A stretch of DNA of 24,874 nucleotides from Oscillospiraceae bacterium. Its GTDB lineage: Bacteria; Bacillota; Clostridia; Oscillospirales; Oscillospiraceae. Positions 13,334 through 21,567 of this stretch are shown piece after piece. The notes beneath the pieces were generated by a model. It saw nothing but the letters and a program-made list of their open reading frames with translations, made no database searches and was not told the origin of the DNA. Position 1 is the first letter of the stretch; every line of letters starts with the position of its first letter. The DNA is taken from the NCBI GenBank assembly GCA_012513005.1, contig JAAZCZ010000012.1, positions 1 to 24,874 on the forward strand, read 5' to 3'. The position numbers were made by a program, and so were the translations under genes.

Positions 13334-16306
13334 TTGCATAAATACGAAGAACAAATTAAATATTCAGACGACTACTACGAGGATGCTGATACAGCCTCTT
13401 CGGGTGATGAGTTTTCGCTTGAATCTATTATTAGCGAATACAGCGAAACGGATGACTACACATGGTCTAACACCGATCAGGAGCTGCGCTCAAAACAGAT
13501 AGTCAAAGAAGCCTTAGGCGAGACCATAGCGGCATATAAAGACCCGGAGGAAAGCCGCGAGGTCTATATGCGTGCAGGCTATGAGCCCGACTATGAACCG
13601 GATTATGAGCCTGACTATGAGCCTGTATACTCTGCAGAATATGAATCGGAAGACAACATAGCATACGAGCCGAGATTTGCAGACAGCTACTATGAAGATG
13701 CCAATCATAAGGAGCAGTATGAGCAAGATTATGCTGCGGAAGACAGCTTCACAGACAGCTATGAAGACGATTACGCGGCAGACTATAAAGAAGATTATAT
13801 AGAAGACTACACAAAATCCTCCGGCAGGGAAAAGCCGCTCTACGAGATTTACGATGAGCCTGAGGAAGATGTCAAAACATATAGACCCAAAAACTACATG
13901 CGCCCGGGCGATCACCACCTTGATGACGAGGATGCCGACATGCGCATCTACGGCATCGGCGGCATAATAGCCAAGGCAGAAAAGGCAGCGGCAGCGCTCA
14001 AACTTCCTACATGGAAAAAACAGCAGCCAATGAAGGAGACTTCAGCACCCGTGCAGGAGAGCAAAAAGCCACGCCGGGAAGAAGCCCCGCCCGATTTAGA
14101 GCAGCTCAATATAGAAAATCTCGACTACGAGCTTGTGCCGCCTCCTGCTCCCAGAGAGCCTGTTCCGGCAAGCGTCAGAAGAGAGAGAATAAAAAAGCTG
14201 AGGCAGGAGTTAGGCGAAGAGATAGCAGCCGACACAGCCGATGCAGAGCCTCCTGCCGGTGATAAGTTCTTCCAAATGGAGGAGGAATACCCCTTCGAGC
14301 CGGGAGCTGCGGTAACGGCGGATTTAGCCGGCGCAGACCACGGCGCGGCAACCGGAGTAAAAGCCAGACGCAGCTTCCTCTCCCCGGAGGGAGATGTCAG
14401 GATATACCGCTCTAAGAGACAAAGAGACGGAGAAGATGAAATAGACGATGAGTCCTTTAACGACTCAATGGATGATGATGTCAGGCCGTATATTCCGCGC
14501 AAAGCGGCAAAGCAGCACGAAATTTTCAAAGAAGAAAAAAAGAAATCAAAGATTTTAAGCTTTGTTTCAGCCAAGCTTGTGTCTGTACTTGCAATGCTAA
14601 AAGTCAAGGGCAGCTTGGCATATGAAAAGTTTGACGACGAGGGCAAAAAGCTAAGCCGCGAAGAGGACATAGGCCCCGAGGTGTCGGCGCAGGCAGCCTC
14701 AAAGTACTACGGCTCACACATAAAAACCCTGCGGCTGCGCCTTAGATTTTCTCTTGCCCTAACCTTTATATTAGTCTGGATTTCAGCAGGACTCCCGGTG
14801 GCGGGAGCCTTGAAAACAGACCTTGCAGTAGCCTCAATAGTATGTTTAATCCTGCTTATTGCGGTAGTTATGCTCGGACTTGATGTTTTCACTATCGGCC
14901 TTGCCTCAGCAATAAGAGGCAGACCGAGTCTTTGGAGCCTTGTATCCTTCACATGTATAATAACAATGCTGGATGCAGCAGTAACTGCGGCAACAGCAAA
15001 GCCGGGAGACGGAATGCCGTTTTGTGCGATAGCGGCTGTTTCAATGACCTGCGCTCTCTGGGCATCTCAGCTTACCTGCCGCGCCACAAAGCACTCAACA
15101 AGGGCACTAACCCTTTCAAAGGACCCGTATACAGTCACAGCCGAGCAGGGAATAAGCGGAGACTCAAAGTCAATAATTAAGTCCAGAATAGACACCGACG
15201 GCTATGTGCGAAACTGCGAGTCACCCGATGTAACGGAGGACCTATATACAAACCTCTCAATTGTCTTTGCCGGTCTTGCTTTCCTGCTGGCTATAATAAC
15301 AACGGCAGTAATGAAGGAATGGCGGCAGTTTTTCCACGTGCTATCTGCTATTATGGCAGCGGCAACCCCGGTTGCAGCTCTGCTTGCTTTCCCGCTTCCG
15401 TACTCACAAACGGCAAGAAAGCTGTTTAGAACAGGCAGTGCACTAGCCGGATGGGAAGGCGTGCGTGAAATCGGCAGATCAAGGCATATGATAGTGACCG
15501 ACAGCGACATTTTCCCGCCCAACGCAATTTCAATGGAATCTGTGCGCATATTAGACGGCGTATGGCCGGAAAAGGTAATAACAGCGGCAGGCAGCATAAT
15601 CTGCGCCTCAGGCAGCGGTGCTTCTGCGATTTTCATTGAGCTTATGAAGAAAAACGACTGCAGCCCGCAGGAGGTAGAGGATTTCTACTGTCATGAGGGC
15701 GGCGGCTTAACAGCCAGAATAAACGGAGAAGAAGTAATCTGCGGCTCATCGGGCTTCATGCAGCTTATGAGCATAAGACTGCCACAGCGCTTAGCCTCTG
15801 AGTCGGCTGTGTATGTAGCCATAAACGGCACACTAAGCGGAATATTCACACTCAAATACAGCCCCCTAACCTCCGTTCAGTCGGCACTTTCCGCAATACT
15901 CACGGTCAGAAGACAGCCGGTCTTTGCAGTAAGGGACTTTCTTGTAACACCTATGATGATAGGCAACAGCTACAAAATCCCGACAGACGGTTTTGATTTC
16001 CCGACCTTTGCAAAAAGGTACGACATATCGGCAGTAGAGCCGGGCGAGGATAGCCGCCCCTCAGCAATAATTTCAAGAGAGGGCTTAGGCGCATTTGTAA
16101 GCCTGTCTGAAAGAGCCAGAAGGCTCTACACAATCACAGTTATTTCTGTTATAGTCGCAATAGCCTCAGCCTTTATAGGCATGGGTCTAATGAGCTATCT
16201 GCTGATAAGCGGCATCTATGCAACAGCAACGGTAGGCAACCTGACAGCATACCTGTTAATCTGGACACTGCCACTGCTGCTGATGTCATACGGGCTACTC
16301 AGGTAA
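13334..16306 (+). CDS. Degenerate P-type ATPase-like membrane protein with long acidic N-terminus
   Basis: A 990-residue protein not matching a named family I know. Residues 1-400 are low-complexity, rich in Tyr, Glu and Asp, with the tandem repeat YEPDYEPDYEPDYEP at 83-97. Then six hydrophobic segments (about 470-490, 496-518, 534-554, 563-583, 640-660, 667-690), a soluble block, and two or three more from 932. This is the layout of a P1B ATPase. Homology marks: T678-P679 in the last helix before the soluble block, followed by GSALAGWEGV and MIVTDSDIF where DKTGT should stand (D723 remains, KTGT gone); GGGLTARINGEEVICG (789-804) and SAVYVAINGTLSGIF (824-838) resemble the nucleotide-domain end and following P-domain strand. 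TGE and GDGxND are absent and the actuator loop (584-639) is short. Transport is therefore unlikely. TTG start with GGGG upstream; no nearby ATG. Follows rlmB by 30 bases. Confidence 0.8.
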   Translation: MHKYEEQIKYSDDYYEDADTASSGDEFSLESIISEYSETDDYTWSNTDQELRSKQIVKEALGETIAAYKDPEESREVYMRAGYEPDYEPDYEPDYEPVYSAEYESEDNIAYEPRFADSYYEDANHKEQYEQDYAAEDSFTDSYEDDYAADYKEDYIEDYTKSSGREKPLYEIYDEPEEDVKTYRPKNYMRPGDHHLDDEDADMRIYGIGGIIAKAEKAAAALKLPTWKKQQPMKETSAPVQESKKPRREEAPPDLEQLNIENLDYELVPPPAPREPVPASVRRERIKKLRQELGEEIAADTADAEPPAGDKFFQMEEEYPFEPGAAVTADLAGADHGAATGVKARRSFLSPEGDVRIYRSKRQRDGEDEIDDESFNDSMDDDVRPYIPRKAAKQHEIFKEEKKKSKILSFVSAKLVSVLAMLKVKGSLAYEKFDDEGKKLSREEDIGPEVSAQAASKYYGSHIKTLRLRLRFSLALTFILVWISAGLPVAGALKTDLAVASIVCLILLIAVVMLGLDVFTIGLASAIRGRPSLWSLVSFTCIITMLDAAVTAATAKPGDGMPFCAIAAVSMTCALWASQLTCRATKHSTRALTLSKDPYTVTAEQGISGDSKSIIKSRIDTDGYVRNCESPDVTEDLYTNLSIVFAGLAFLLAIITTAVMKEWRQFFHVLSAIMAAATPVAALLAFPLPYSQTARKLFRTGSALAGWEGVREIGRSRHMIVTDSDIFPPNAISMESVRILDGVWPEKVITAAGSIICASGSGASAIFIELMKKNDCSPQEVEDFYCHEGGGLTARINGEEVICGSSGFMQLMSIRLPQRLASESAVYVAINGTLSGIFTLKYSPLTSVQSALSAILTVRRQPVFAVRDFLVTPMMIGNSYKIPTDGFDFPTFAKRYDISAVEPGEDSRPSAIISREGLGAFVSLSERARRLYTITVISVIVAIASAFIGMGLMSYLLISGIYATATVGNLTAYLLIWTLPLLLMSYGLLR
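13580..13624 (+). repeat. 12-bp tandem repeat encoding Tyr-Glu-Pro-Asp
   Basis: Nearly four copies of a 12-base unit (TATGAGCCYGAY with third-position changes) encode YEPDYEPDYEPDYEP. The synonymous differences between copies argue for maintenance of the peptide rather than a very recent duplication. Confidence 0.85.
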
Positions 16307-16325
16307 CTAATAAAGCATATTAGTA

Positions 16326-16355
16326 TTGCCAAGGCAATCATATATAATGTATAAT
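16326..16355 (+). promoter_or_regulatory. Promoter of the EF-G-like gene
   Basis: TTGCCA (16326-16331), 18-base spacer, TATAAT (16350-16355). A small hairpin (CTGTTT-TGAA-AAACAG, 16375-16390) falls in the resulting leader upstream of the AAGGAG site. Confidence 0.6.
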
Positions 16356-16416
16356 TAAATGTCGGTTTTTTTGACTGTTTTGAAAAACAGCCATTAACAT
16401 ATAAGGAGAGAAGCAG

Positions 16417-18447
16417 ATGAGCTACACAACAAAAGATATCCGCAACATTGCAATTTTAGGTCACGGTGGAAACGGAAAAACAACTTTAGCAGAGAATATT
16501 CTGTTTTTAACCGGCGCTGTTGACAGACAGGGCAGAGTAGTTGACGGAAACACGGTTTCAGACTATGACTCCGAGGAGCAGCGCCGTCAAATAAGCATTT
16601 CCACAAGCGTAATGTTCACAGACTACAACAAAACCAAAATCAACATCCTAGACACCCCGGGCTACTTCGACTTCGCAGGCGAGGTTGAGGAGGCACTTCG
16701 TGTTGCGGATGCAGGCATTATTTGCGTTTCCGCAAAAGACGGGCTCAATGTCGGTGCCGAAAAGGCATGGCAGGCACTTGTTGACGCAAACAAACCCCGC
16801 GCAATTTTCATCTCAAAGATAGACGAAGACCATGCGGATTTCGACCGCACATTTAACCAGCTTCGTGATAAGTTCGGCACATCCGTAAGCCCCATGATGG
16901 CGCCTATAATGGAGGGCGAAACAGTTAAGGGCGTAATAGACATAGTCGCCCGCAAGGCATACGGCTTTGAAAAGGGCAAGGATGTTGAAATTGCCATTCC
17001 GGACAGCATGAGCGATAAAATAGAAGAACTCTATTCCGAAATAGCAGAGAACGCAGCGGGCACCAGCGAAGAGCTCATGGAAAAATATTTTGAGACAATG
17101 GAGCTTTTACCCGAGGAAATTTTCGGCGCACTTGCAGAGGGCATAGCGCACACAGAGATTTGCCCCGTGTTCTGCGGCAGCGCAATTACCGGTGTCGGCA
17201 CATTCACACTGCTAAACGCAATTAAAAACTTCTTCCCCGCTCCCATGGAACAGGGTGAGCCGGTTGCGGAAAACGGTCCTGCCCGTGCAATAGTGTTCAA
17301 AACAATATCCGACCAGTTCGGAAGATTCTCAATCTTCAAGGTGATTTCAGGCAAATTAACAACCGACATGGTTTTAAATAACTCCAGAAGCAGAATCCAA
17401 GAAAAGCTCGGCAGACTGTTTACAATGCAGGGCAAGAAGAATATTGAGACATCCGAACTCTGCTGCGGCGATATTGGCGCCGTTTCCAAGCTCAGCGACA
17501 CCAAAACAGGCGACACACTAAGCGCAGATAAAAACGACGAAGGCGCACCCGGCCTGAATTTTGCACCTCCCAGCTATGCAATGGCAATTGCCCCCAAAAT
17601 AAAGGGACAAGAGGACAAAATCGCCCTCGGTCTTTCCAGACTGGCAGAGGAAGATCGCACCTTCACAATAGAAAATAACGCCGAGACAAAGCAGCTTGTA
17701 ATAGCAGGCGCCGGAGACATTCACTTGGATGTCCTCTGCTCCAAGCTAAAAAGCAAGTTCGGTGTCGAGGTTGAACTCTCCCCGGCAAGAGTGCCCTACC
17801 GTGAAAAGATTCGCAAGAGCTTCAAGGCACACGGCAGACACAAGAAGCAGTCCGGCGGTCACGGTCAGTTCGGCGATGTTTGGATAGAATTCGAGCCGCA
17901 GGATGAGCAGGAAGATCTCATCTTCGCAGAGAACGTATTCGGTGGTAGCGTGCCTAAAAACTTCTTCCCGGCAGTAGAAAAGGGTCTTCGTGACAGCATT
18001 CAAAAGGGTGTTATAGCGGGTTACCCGATGGTCTACTTAAAGGCAACTCTTTACGACGGCTCCTACCACCCGGTAGACTCCTCCGAAATGGCATTTAAGA
18101 CAGCAGCAAGCCTTGCATACAAGGAGCTTGTAAACGCATCTCCCGCCCTGCTTGAGCCAATCGGAATCCTCAGAGTGAAAATTCCCGATGCCAACATGGG
18201 CGACATCATGAGTGATATTTCCTCAAAACGCCGCGGCACAGTCATGGGAATGACTGCCGAGGGCGGAATGCAGGTAGTCGAGGCAGAGGTGCCGATGGCA
18301 GAGATGTCAAGCTACTCAATCGACCTTAGATCCATAACCCAGGGCAGAGGCTCCTTTACTCTGGAATTCTCACGCTACAACGAGGCACCCGCCGCAGTTG
18401 CAGCTAAAATAGTCGAAGAAGCAAAGGCACTTGCAGAGGCTGAATAA
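16417..18447 (+). CDS. EF-G-like translational GTPase (EF-G-2 / EFG-II type)
   Basis: A 676-residue GTPase with the five-domain layout of elongation factor G. The P-loop is GHGGNGKT (15-22) rather than the AHIDAGKT of canonical EF-G; switch II reads DTPGYFDF (79-86), with Tyr where the catalytic His of DTPGH normally stands; G4 is SKID (133-136) instead of NKxD. These changes mark the EF-G-2 subfamily, known from Thermus and many Firmicutes, whose exact role is unsettled. Domain III-V features follow (AGAGDIHLDVLCSKLKSKF, the HGRHKKQSGGHGQFGDV segment, DISSKRRGTVMGM). It is not a tetracycline-type ribosomal protection protein. AAGGAGAG precedes ATG. The next gene follows after 43 bases, without a terminator. 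Confidence 0.9.
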   Translation: MSYTTKDIRNIAILGHGGNGKTTLAENILFLTGAVDRQGRVVDGNTVSDYDSEEQRRQISISTSVMFTDYNKTKINILDTPGYFDFAGEVEEALRVADAGIICVSAKDGLNVGAEKAWQALVDANKPRAIFISKIDEDHADFDRTFNQLRDKFGTSVSPMMAPIMEGETVKGVIDIVARKAYGFEKGKDVEIAIPDSMSDKIEELYSEIAENAAGTSEELMEKYFETMELLPEEIFGALAEGIAHTEICPVFCGSAITGVGTFTLLNAIKNFFPAPMEQGEPVAENGPARAIVFKTISDQFGRFSIFKVISGKLTTDMVLNNSRSRIQEKLGRLFTMQGKKNIETSELCCGDIGAVSKLSDTKTGDTLSADKNDEGAPGLNFAPPSYAMAIAPKIKGQEDKIALGLSRLAEEDRTFTIENNAETKQLVIAGAGDIHLDVLCSKLKSKFGVEVELSPARVPYREKIRKSFKAHGRHKKQSGGHGQFGDVWIEFEPQDEQEDLIFAENVFGGSVPKNFFPAVEKGLRDSIQKGVIAGYPMVYLKATLYDGSYHPVDSSEMAFKTAASLAYKELVNASPALLEPIGILRVKIPDANMGDIMSDISSKRRGTVMGMTAEGGMQVVEAEVPMAEMSSYSIDLRSITQGRGSFTLEFSRYNEAPAAVAAKIVEEAKALAEAE

Positions 18448-18490
18448 TAAGCCATAAAACATATCGTTACAACTTTTTTGAGGAGTAGTA

Positions 18491-19387
18491 ATGCAAAGAA
18501 ACAATAACAACAAAAACACCATGTACCTGTTTTGGGCAATAGCAATAATCCTTTGCCTGCTCTTGGTTTTAGTTTCGCTTTTCACTTCTTCCTGCGGTAA
18601 CACAAACAAAAACACAAGAACAGACCCTACAAACGACCCTTCAAAGGTCACATCTGCACCCAAAAACCCGGAAAACCCGGCGGAAAATCCCGGCACGGGC
18701 GAAAACCCCGCAGGAGGTAATGAACCGGCTAATCCGGATGCGCCGCCTGCCGAGAACGCAGGAGTGCAGCTTGGGGAAACAGAGGATGCAGGGCAGGAAT
18801 ACATAGACAAGCTTATTTTCTTGGGCGACAGCACAACCTACGGTCTTAAACACTATGCAGTCTTAAAAGACGGCAAAGAGACAAAGCAGACATGGACACC
18901 TTTAAGCGGCACACTCACACTGAGCTTCTGGAACGCAAACGCAATAGTGTATCCGGAAACAGGCGAGGAAATCCTAATAGCAGAGGCAGTAGAAAAGCAT
19001 CAGCCTGAGTATCTTGTGATTACACTGGGCGTAAACGGCGTGTCTTTCATGGATGAGAAGACCTTCAAAGGCTCATACACAGACCTTGTTAACGCTGTAA
19101 AAGCAAAGAGCCCGAACACAAAGATAATATGCAACTCAATTTATCCCGTTGAGGCACAGTATGAGGCAAAGGATAACGGAATAAACAATGCCAAGATAAA
19201 CGCTGCAAACGGCTGGATAAAGCAGGTAGCCGAGGCAACAGGCACACGCTACTCAGATACTGCATCAGTGCTCAAAAACGCAGAGGGATTCTTAGATCCG
19301 GCAAACGGCAACGGAGACGGCATACATCTCGGTGAAGCGGGTCTCAAAAAGCTGCTTATGTATTTAAGAACACACGCCTACAAGTAA
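18491..19387 (+). CDS. Membrane-anchored SGNH/GDSL-type hydrolase
   Basis: A 298-residue extracytoplasmic esterase-like protein. A hydrophobic anchor at about 13-31 is followed by SSCG (C35); this could be a lipobox but is not a standard one, so a plain signal anchor is equally possible. Residues 36-95 form an Asn/Pro-rich spacer. The SGNH blocks: I, LIFLGDSTTYG with S114; II, Gly near 140; III, GVNG with N182 (usual GxND, Asp replaced by Gly); V, DGIH with D276 and H279. This family deacylates or acylates surface polymers, among other substrates. The GAGGAG site precedes ATG. It shares an operon with the EF-G-like gene and a lipoprotein 15 bases downstream. Substrate unknown; cell-wall glycan or lipoteichoic acid acyl groups are a reasonable guess. 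Confidence 0.87.
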   Translation: MQRNNNNKNTMYLFWAIAIILCLLLVLVSLFTSSCGNTNKNTRTDPTNDPSKVTSAPKNPENPAENPGTGENPAGGNEPANPDAPPAENAGVQLGETEDAGQEYIDKLIFLGDSTTYGLKHYAVLKDGKETKQTWTPLSGTLTLSFWNANAIVYPETGEEILIAEAVEKHQPEYLVITLGVNGVSFMDEKTFKGSYTDLVNAVKAKSPNTKIICNSIYPVEAQYEAKDNGINNAKINAANGWIKQVAEATGTRYSDTASVLKNAEGFLDPANGNGDGIHLGEAGLKKLLMYLRTHAYK

Positions 19388-19402
19388 TAGCGAGGTAAAA
19401 AA

Positions 19403-19879
19403 ATGAAAAGAATTTCAATCTTATTGGCAATTTTTATGCTAGTCGGCATATTGGCAGGCTGCGGCAAGGCAGCAGTTGACCCCGGCATTGATAAGCTCAC
19501 AGAGGCAGTCGACACAGTAGCCGAAGCCAAAGACAGGATGATATCATTCGATGAAGATATGCTTAATAACCTCATGAAGCTCGACAAGAGCAGCTATGAG
19601 GCAGCTAATGTCAAAAAAGCCAGCATCGGCATAAATATTGACGAATACGGAATAATCAAGGGCAAAGACGCAAAGCAGGCAGGCGAAATAAAAACTGCAG
19701 TCGAAGCATACATTAAAATGCGTCAGGATAGCTGGATGAAGGAATATCTCCCGGAGGAATTTCCCAAGCTCAAGGATGCCAAGATAATAACAAACGGCAA
19801 CTATGTCATGTACTTTATCCTCTCTGAGGAAATGAAACAGGCAGCCGAAAAGAGCATCTCGGAGCTGTTTGCAAAATAA
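19403..19879 (+). CDS. Small lipoprotein, DUF4358-like
   Basis: A 158-residue secreted lipoprotein. The signal peptide MKRISILLAIFMLVGI is followed by a clear lipobox LAGC (C20), so it should be lipid-anchored on the outer face of the membrane. The mature part has the pattern I associate with DUF4358 (KGKDAKQAGEIKTAVEAYIK, a YLPEEFPKLKDAKII segment, then GNYVMYFILSEE). These proteins are often encoded beside SGNH hydrolases and O-acyltransferases, which agrees with the upstream gene; no MBOAT acyltransferase is in view. RBS GAGG precedes ATG. Last gene before a strong terminator. Function unknown. Confidence 0.8.
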   Translation: MKRISILLAIFMLVGILAGCGKAAVDPGIDKLTEAVDTVAEAKDRMISFDEDMLNNLMKLDKSSYEAANVKKASIGINIDEYGIIKGKDAKQAGEIKTAVEAYIKMRQDSWMKEYLPEEFPKLKDAKIITNGNYVMYFILSEEMKQAAEKSISELFAK

Positions 19880-19913
19880 CAGTGCAGCGAGATAAGCTAA
19901 CAATAATAGAAAT

Positions 19914-19959
19914 AGCGCAGATTGAATTAGGCTAAGCCGTCAATCTGCGCTGTTTTTTT
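19914..19959 (+). terminator. Intrinsic terminator of the EF-G-like/SGNH/lipoprotein operon
   Basis: Arms AGCGCAGATTGA (19914-19925) and TCAATCTGCGCT (19940-19951), 14-base loop, then G and seven T residues. Confidence 0.93.
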
Positions 19960-19993
19960 GGTCTATCCGGCGCGAATTATAGCAATTATAGTG

Positions 19994-20032
19994 TTGCAAT
20001 TGTGCTAACGAAGTGCTACAATGTAAGCACAA
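19994..20032 (+). promoter_or_regulatory. abiE promoter with operator-like repeats
   Basis: TTGCAA (19994-19999), 17-base spacer, TACAAT (20017-20022). The inverted repeat TTGTGCT (20000-20006) / AGCACAA (20026-20032) brackets the -10, and a third half-site GTGCTA lies at 20013-20018. AbiEi antitoxins repress their own promoter by binding inverted repeats, so this is the likely operator. Confidence 0.7.
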
Positions 20033-20056
20033 AAGCAACAGAAAGGGGGAGGCGGC

Positions 20057-20650
20057 GTGGAATATGCAGATAAAATTAGGAAAAAAATGAAAACAACAGG
20101 TGGGATTATCACGAGCAGGGAAGTAAAGGAAGATAATATTCCAACTGTATATCTCTCAAGAATGGTGGAAAGAGGAGAGCTTATAAGGGCAGACAGAGGA
20201 ATATATATTGACTCGAATGGAGATTTTGATGAATATTACTTTCTTCAGAAGAGATATAAAGTAGCAATATTTTCGTATGTATCTGCGCTGTATCTTCACC
20301 GGTATACCGACATTATCCCTGAGGAAATCGAAGTCACAGTGTACAAAGGGTACAATCCTCATAGAATAAAGGGAAATGTCAAAGTTCACTATGTAACAAA
20401 AGCATTTTATGATTTAGGAGCTACAGAGAGCAAAACTATGTTTGGCAATACTGTGAGAGTCTACAACCTTGAAAGGGTAATTTGTGATTTTATCAAGAAT
20501 CGAAATGAAATAGAATCAGAGCTGTTTTCAAAAACGATTAACAGGTATGTAAGGGATGTAAATAAAGATCTAAAAAAACTAAATGAGTATTCCAAAAAAA
20601 TGAGAATACAAGAGAAGGTTAATGATATTTTGGAGGTAGTTTATGAATAA
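20057..20650 (+). CDS. abiEi: AbiEi family antitoxin (type IV toxin-antitoxin)
   Basis: A 197-residue protein with the two-part layout of AbiEi: an N-terminal winged helix (about 1-60: GGIITSREVKEDNIPTVYLS, then RMVERGELIRADRGIYI) for DNA binding, and a C-terminal antitoxin domain (FSYVSALYLHRYTDIIPEEI, VYNLERVICDFIKNR). It represses its own operon and counteracts AbiEii without direct contact, which defines type IV systems. GTG start with GGGGGAGG just upstream. It overlaps abiEii by 8 bases. Base composition is visibly more AT-rich than the flanking housekeeping genes, consistent with horizontal gain. Confidence 0.92.
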   Translation: MEYADKIRKKMKTTGGIITSREVKEDNIPTVYLSRMVERGELIRADRGIYIDSNGDFDEYYFLQKRYKVAIFSYVSALYLHRYTDIIPEEIEVTVYKGYNPHRIKGNVKVHYVTKAFYDLGATESKTMFGNTVRVYNLERVICDFIKNRNEIESELFSKTINRYVRDVNKDLKKLNEYSKKMRIQEKVNDILEVVYE

Positions 20651-21479
20651 AGACAGCCTAAGGGCAAAATGTCATAAAATATCAAAAGAAACCGGGCTTA
20701 GCTTTAATATCGTACAAACACATTATTTCTTAGAGAGCATATTAAAAAAGATATCAGAAAGTGAAGAAAATGAAAACTTCATATTTAAGGGTGGGTTTCT
20801 GCTTTCAAATGTAATAGGAATAAGACAGAGAACCACAGTAGATATTGACTTTATGATAAAAAGATTTTCACTGACAGAGCAAAACATAAAGCAAAAATTT
20901 GAAGATATTCTTCAAAACAGTAATGATTGCAATATTTCATATGAGATTCAAAAAGTTGAAGAAATTCGAAAAGAAGACAATTATGGTGGATACAGAATTA
21001 CTATTCTTTGCAGATTAGAAAACATAAGGCAGACTATCCCGCTTGACATAGCAACAGGGGAGCCTGTTACTCCGGGCGAAATATCATATGAATACAAAAG
21101 TATTTTTGGCGATCAGATTTTTGAGATTTGTGCATACAATATTGAGACTATGCTTGCCGAGAAGCTTCATACAATCTATCAAAGGGGTGTGTTTAACAGC
21201 AGAAGTAAGGATTTTTATGATATATTTATTATATTTCGCATGAAGAGAGAGGAAATTGATTACACAGTATTAAAAAAAGCCTGTATCAATACATTTGAGC
21301 ATAGAAATACAAATTTTAGCATTGGGAATATTCTTTCTGTACTATACTCTCTAAAAGAGGAAAACAGCCTACAAACAATGTGGAAAAACTATCAAGAAAG
21401 GTTTTCTTATGCAAAGGGAATAGCTTTTGGTGAAATAGTAGACACAACAATAGAACAAGTAGAAAAACTAAAAGCATAG
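20643..21479 (+). CDS. abiEii: AbiEii family toxin, nucleotidyltransferase
   Basis: A 278-residue toxin with a nucleotidyltransferase (DUF1814) fold. Motif I is FKGGFLLS (49-54), motif II is R61 with TTVDIDF (D67 and D69), motif III LDIATGEP, and motif IV AEKLHTIYQRG followed by RSKDFYDI. All four are intact, so the toxin should be active. Related toxins bind GTP and arrest growth; some homologues modify tRNA acceptor stems. In phage defence the system acts by abortive infection, but as a stand-alone cassette it may simply stabilise its locus. ATG sits inside the end of abiEi after GGAGG. A strong hairpin follows 21 bases after the stop. Confidence 0.92.
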   Translation: MNKDSLRAKCHKISKETGLSFNIVQTHYFLESILKKISESEENENFIFKGGFLLSNVIGIRQRTTVDIDFMIKRFSLTEQNIKQKFEDILQNSNDCNISYEIQKVEEIRKEDNYGGYRITILCRLENIRQTIPLDIATGEPVTPGEISYEYKSIFGDQIFEICAYNIETMLAEKLHTIYQRGVFNSRSKDFYDIFIIFRMKREEIDYTVLKKACINTFEHRNTNFSIGNILSVLYSLKEENSLQTMWKNYQERFSYAKGIAFGEIVDTTIEQVEKLKA

Positions 21480-21500
21480 CAAGAAAAGCTAATAAAACTA

Positions 21501-21540
21501 AACGCACATCAAAGCTAATTTAGCTTTGATGTGCGTTTTT
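21501..21540. terminator. Terminator shared by abiEii and the pyr operon
   Basis: Arms AACGCACATCAAAGCTAA (21501-21518) and TTAGCTTTGATGTGCGTT (21520-21537) followed by TTT on the plus strand. On the minus strand TTTAGTTTTATT follows, so it can also end pyrI transcription. Confidence 0.85.
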
Positions 21541-21567
21541 CTCTAATAAAACTTTTCTGAAGACTCG

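Noticed and set aside
14125..14670. Long open frame antisense to the acidic N-terminal region of the 990-residue protein (Ser/Ala-rich product)
   Set aside because: It is a by-product of the biased GAR/GAY codons on the coding strand; no ribosome binding site or recognisable domain.
13334..16306. Functional heavy-metal P1B ATPase
   Set aside because: DKTGT, TGE, GDGxND and a CPC-type metal site are all absent, so an active pump is not supported.
16417..18447. Tetracycline-resistance ribosomal protection protein (TetM-like)
   Set aside because: The motifs GHGGNGKT and DTPGY and the domain IV sequence fit the EF-G-2 subfamily instead.
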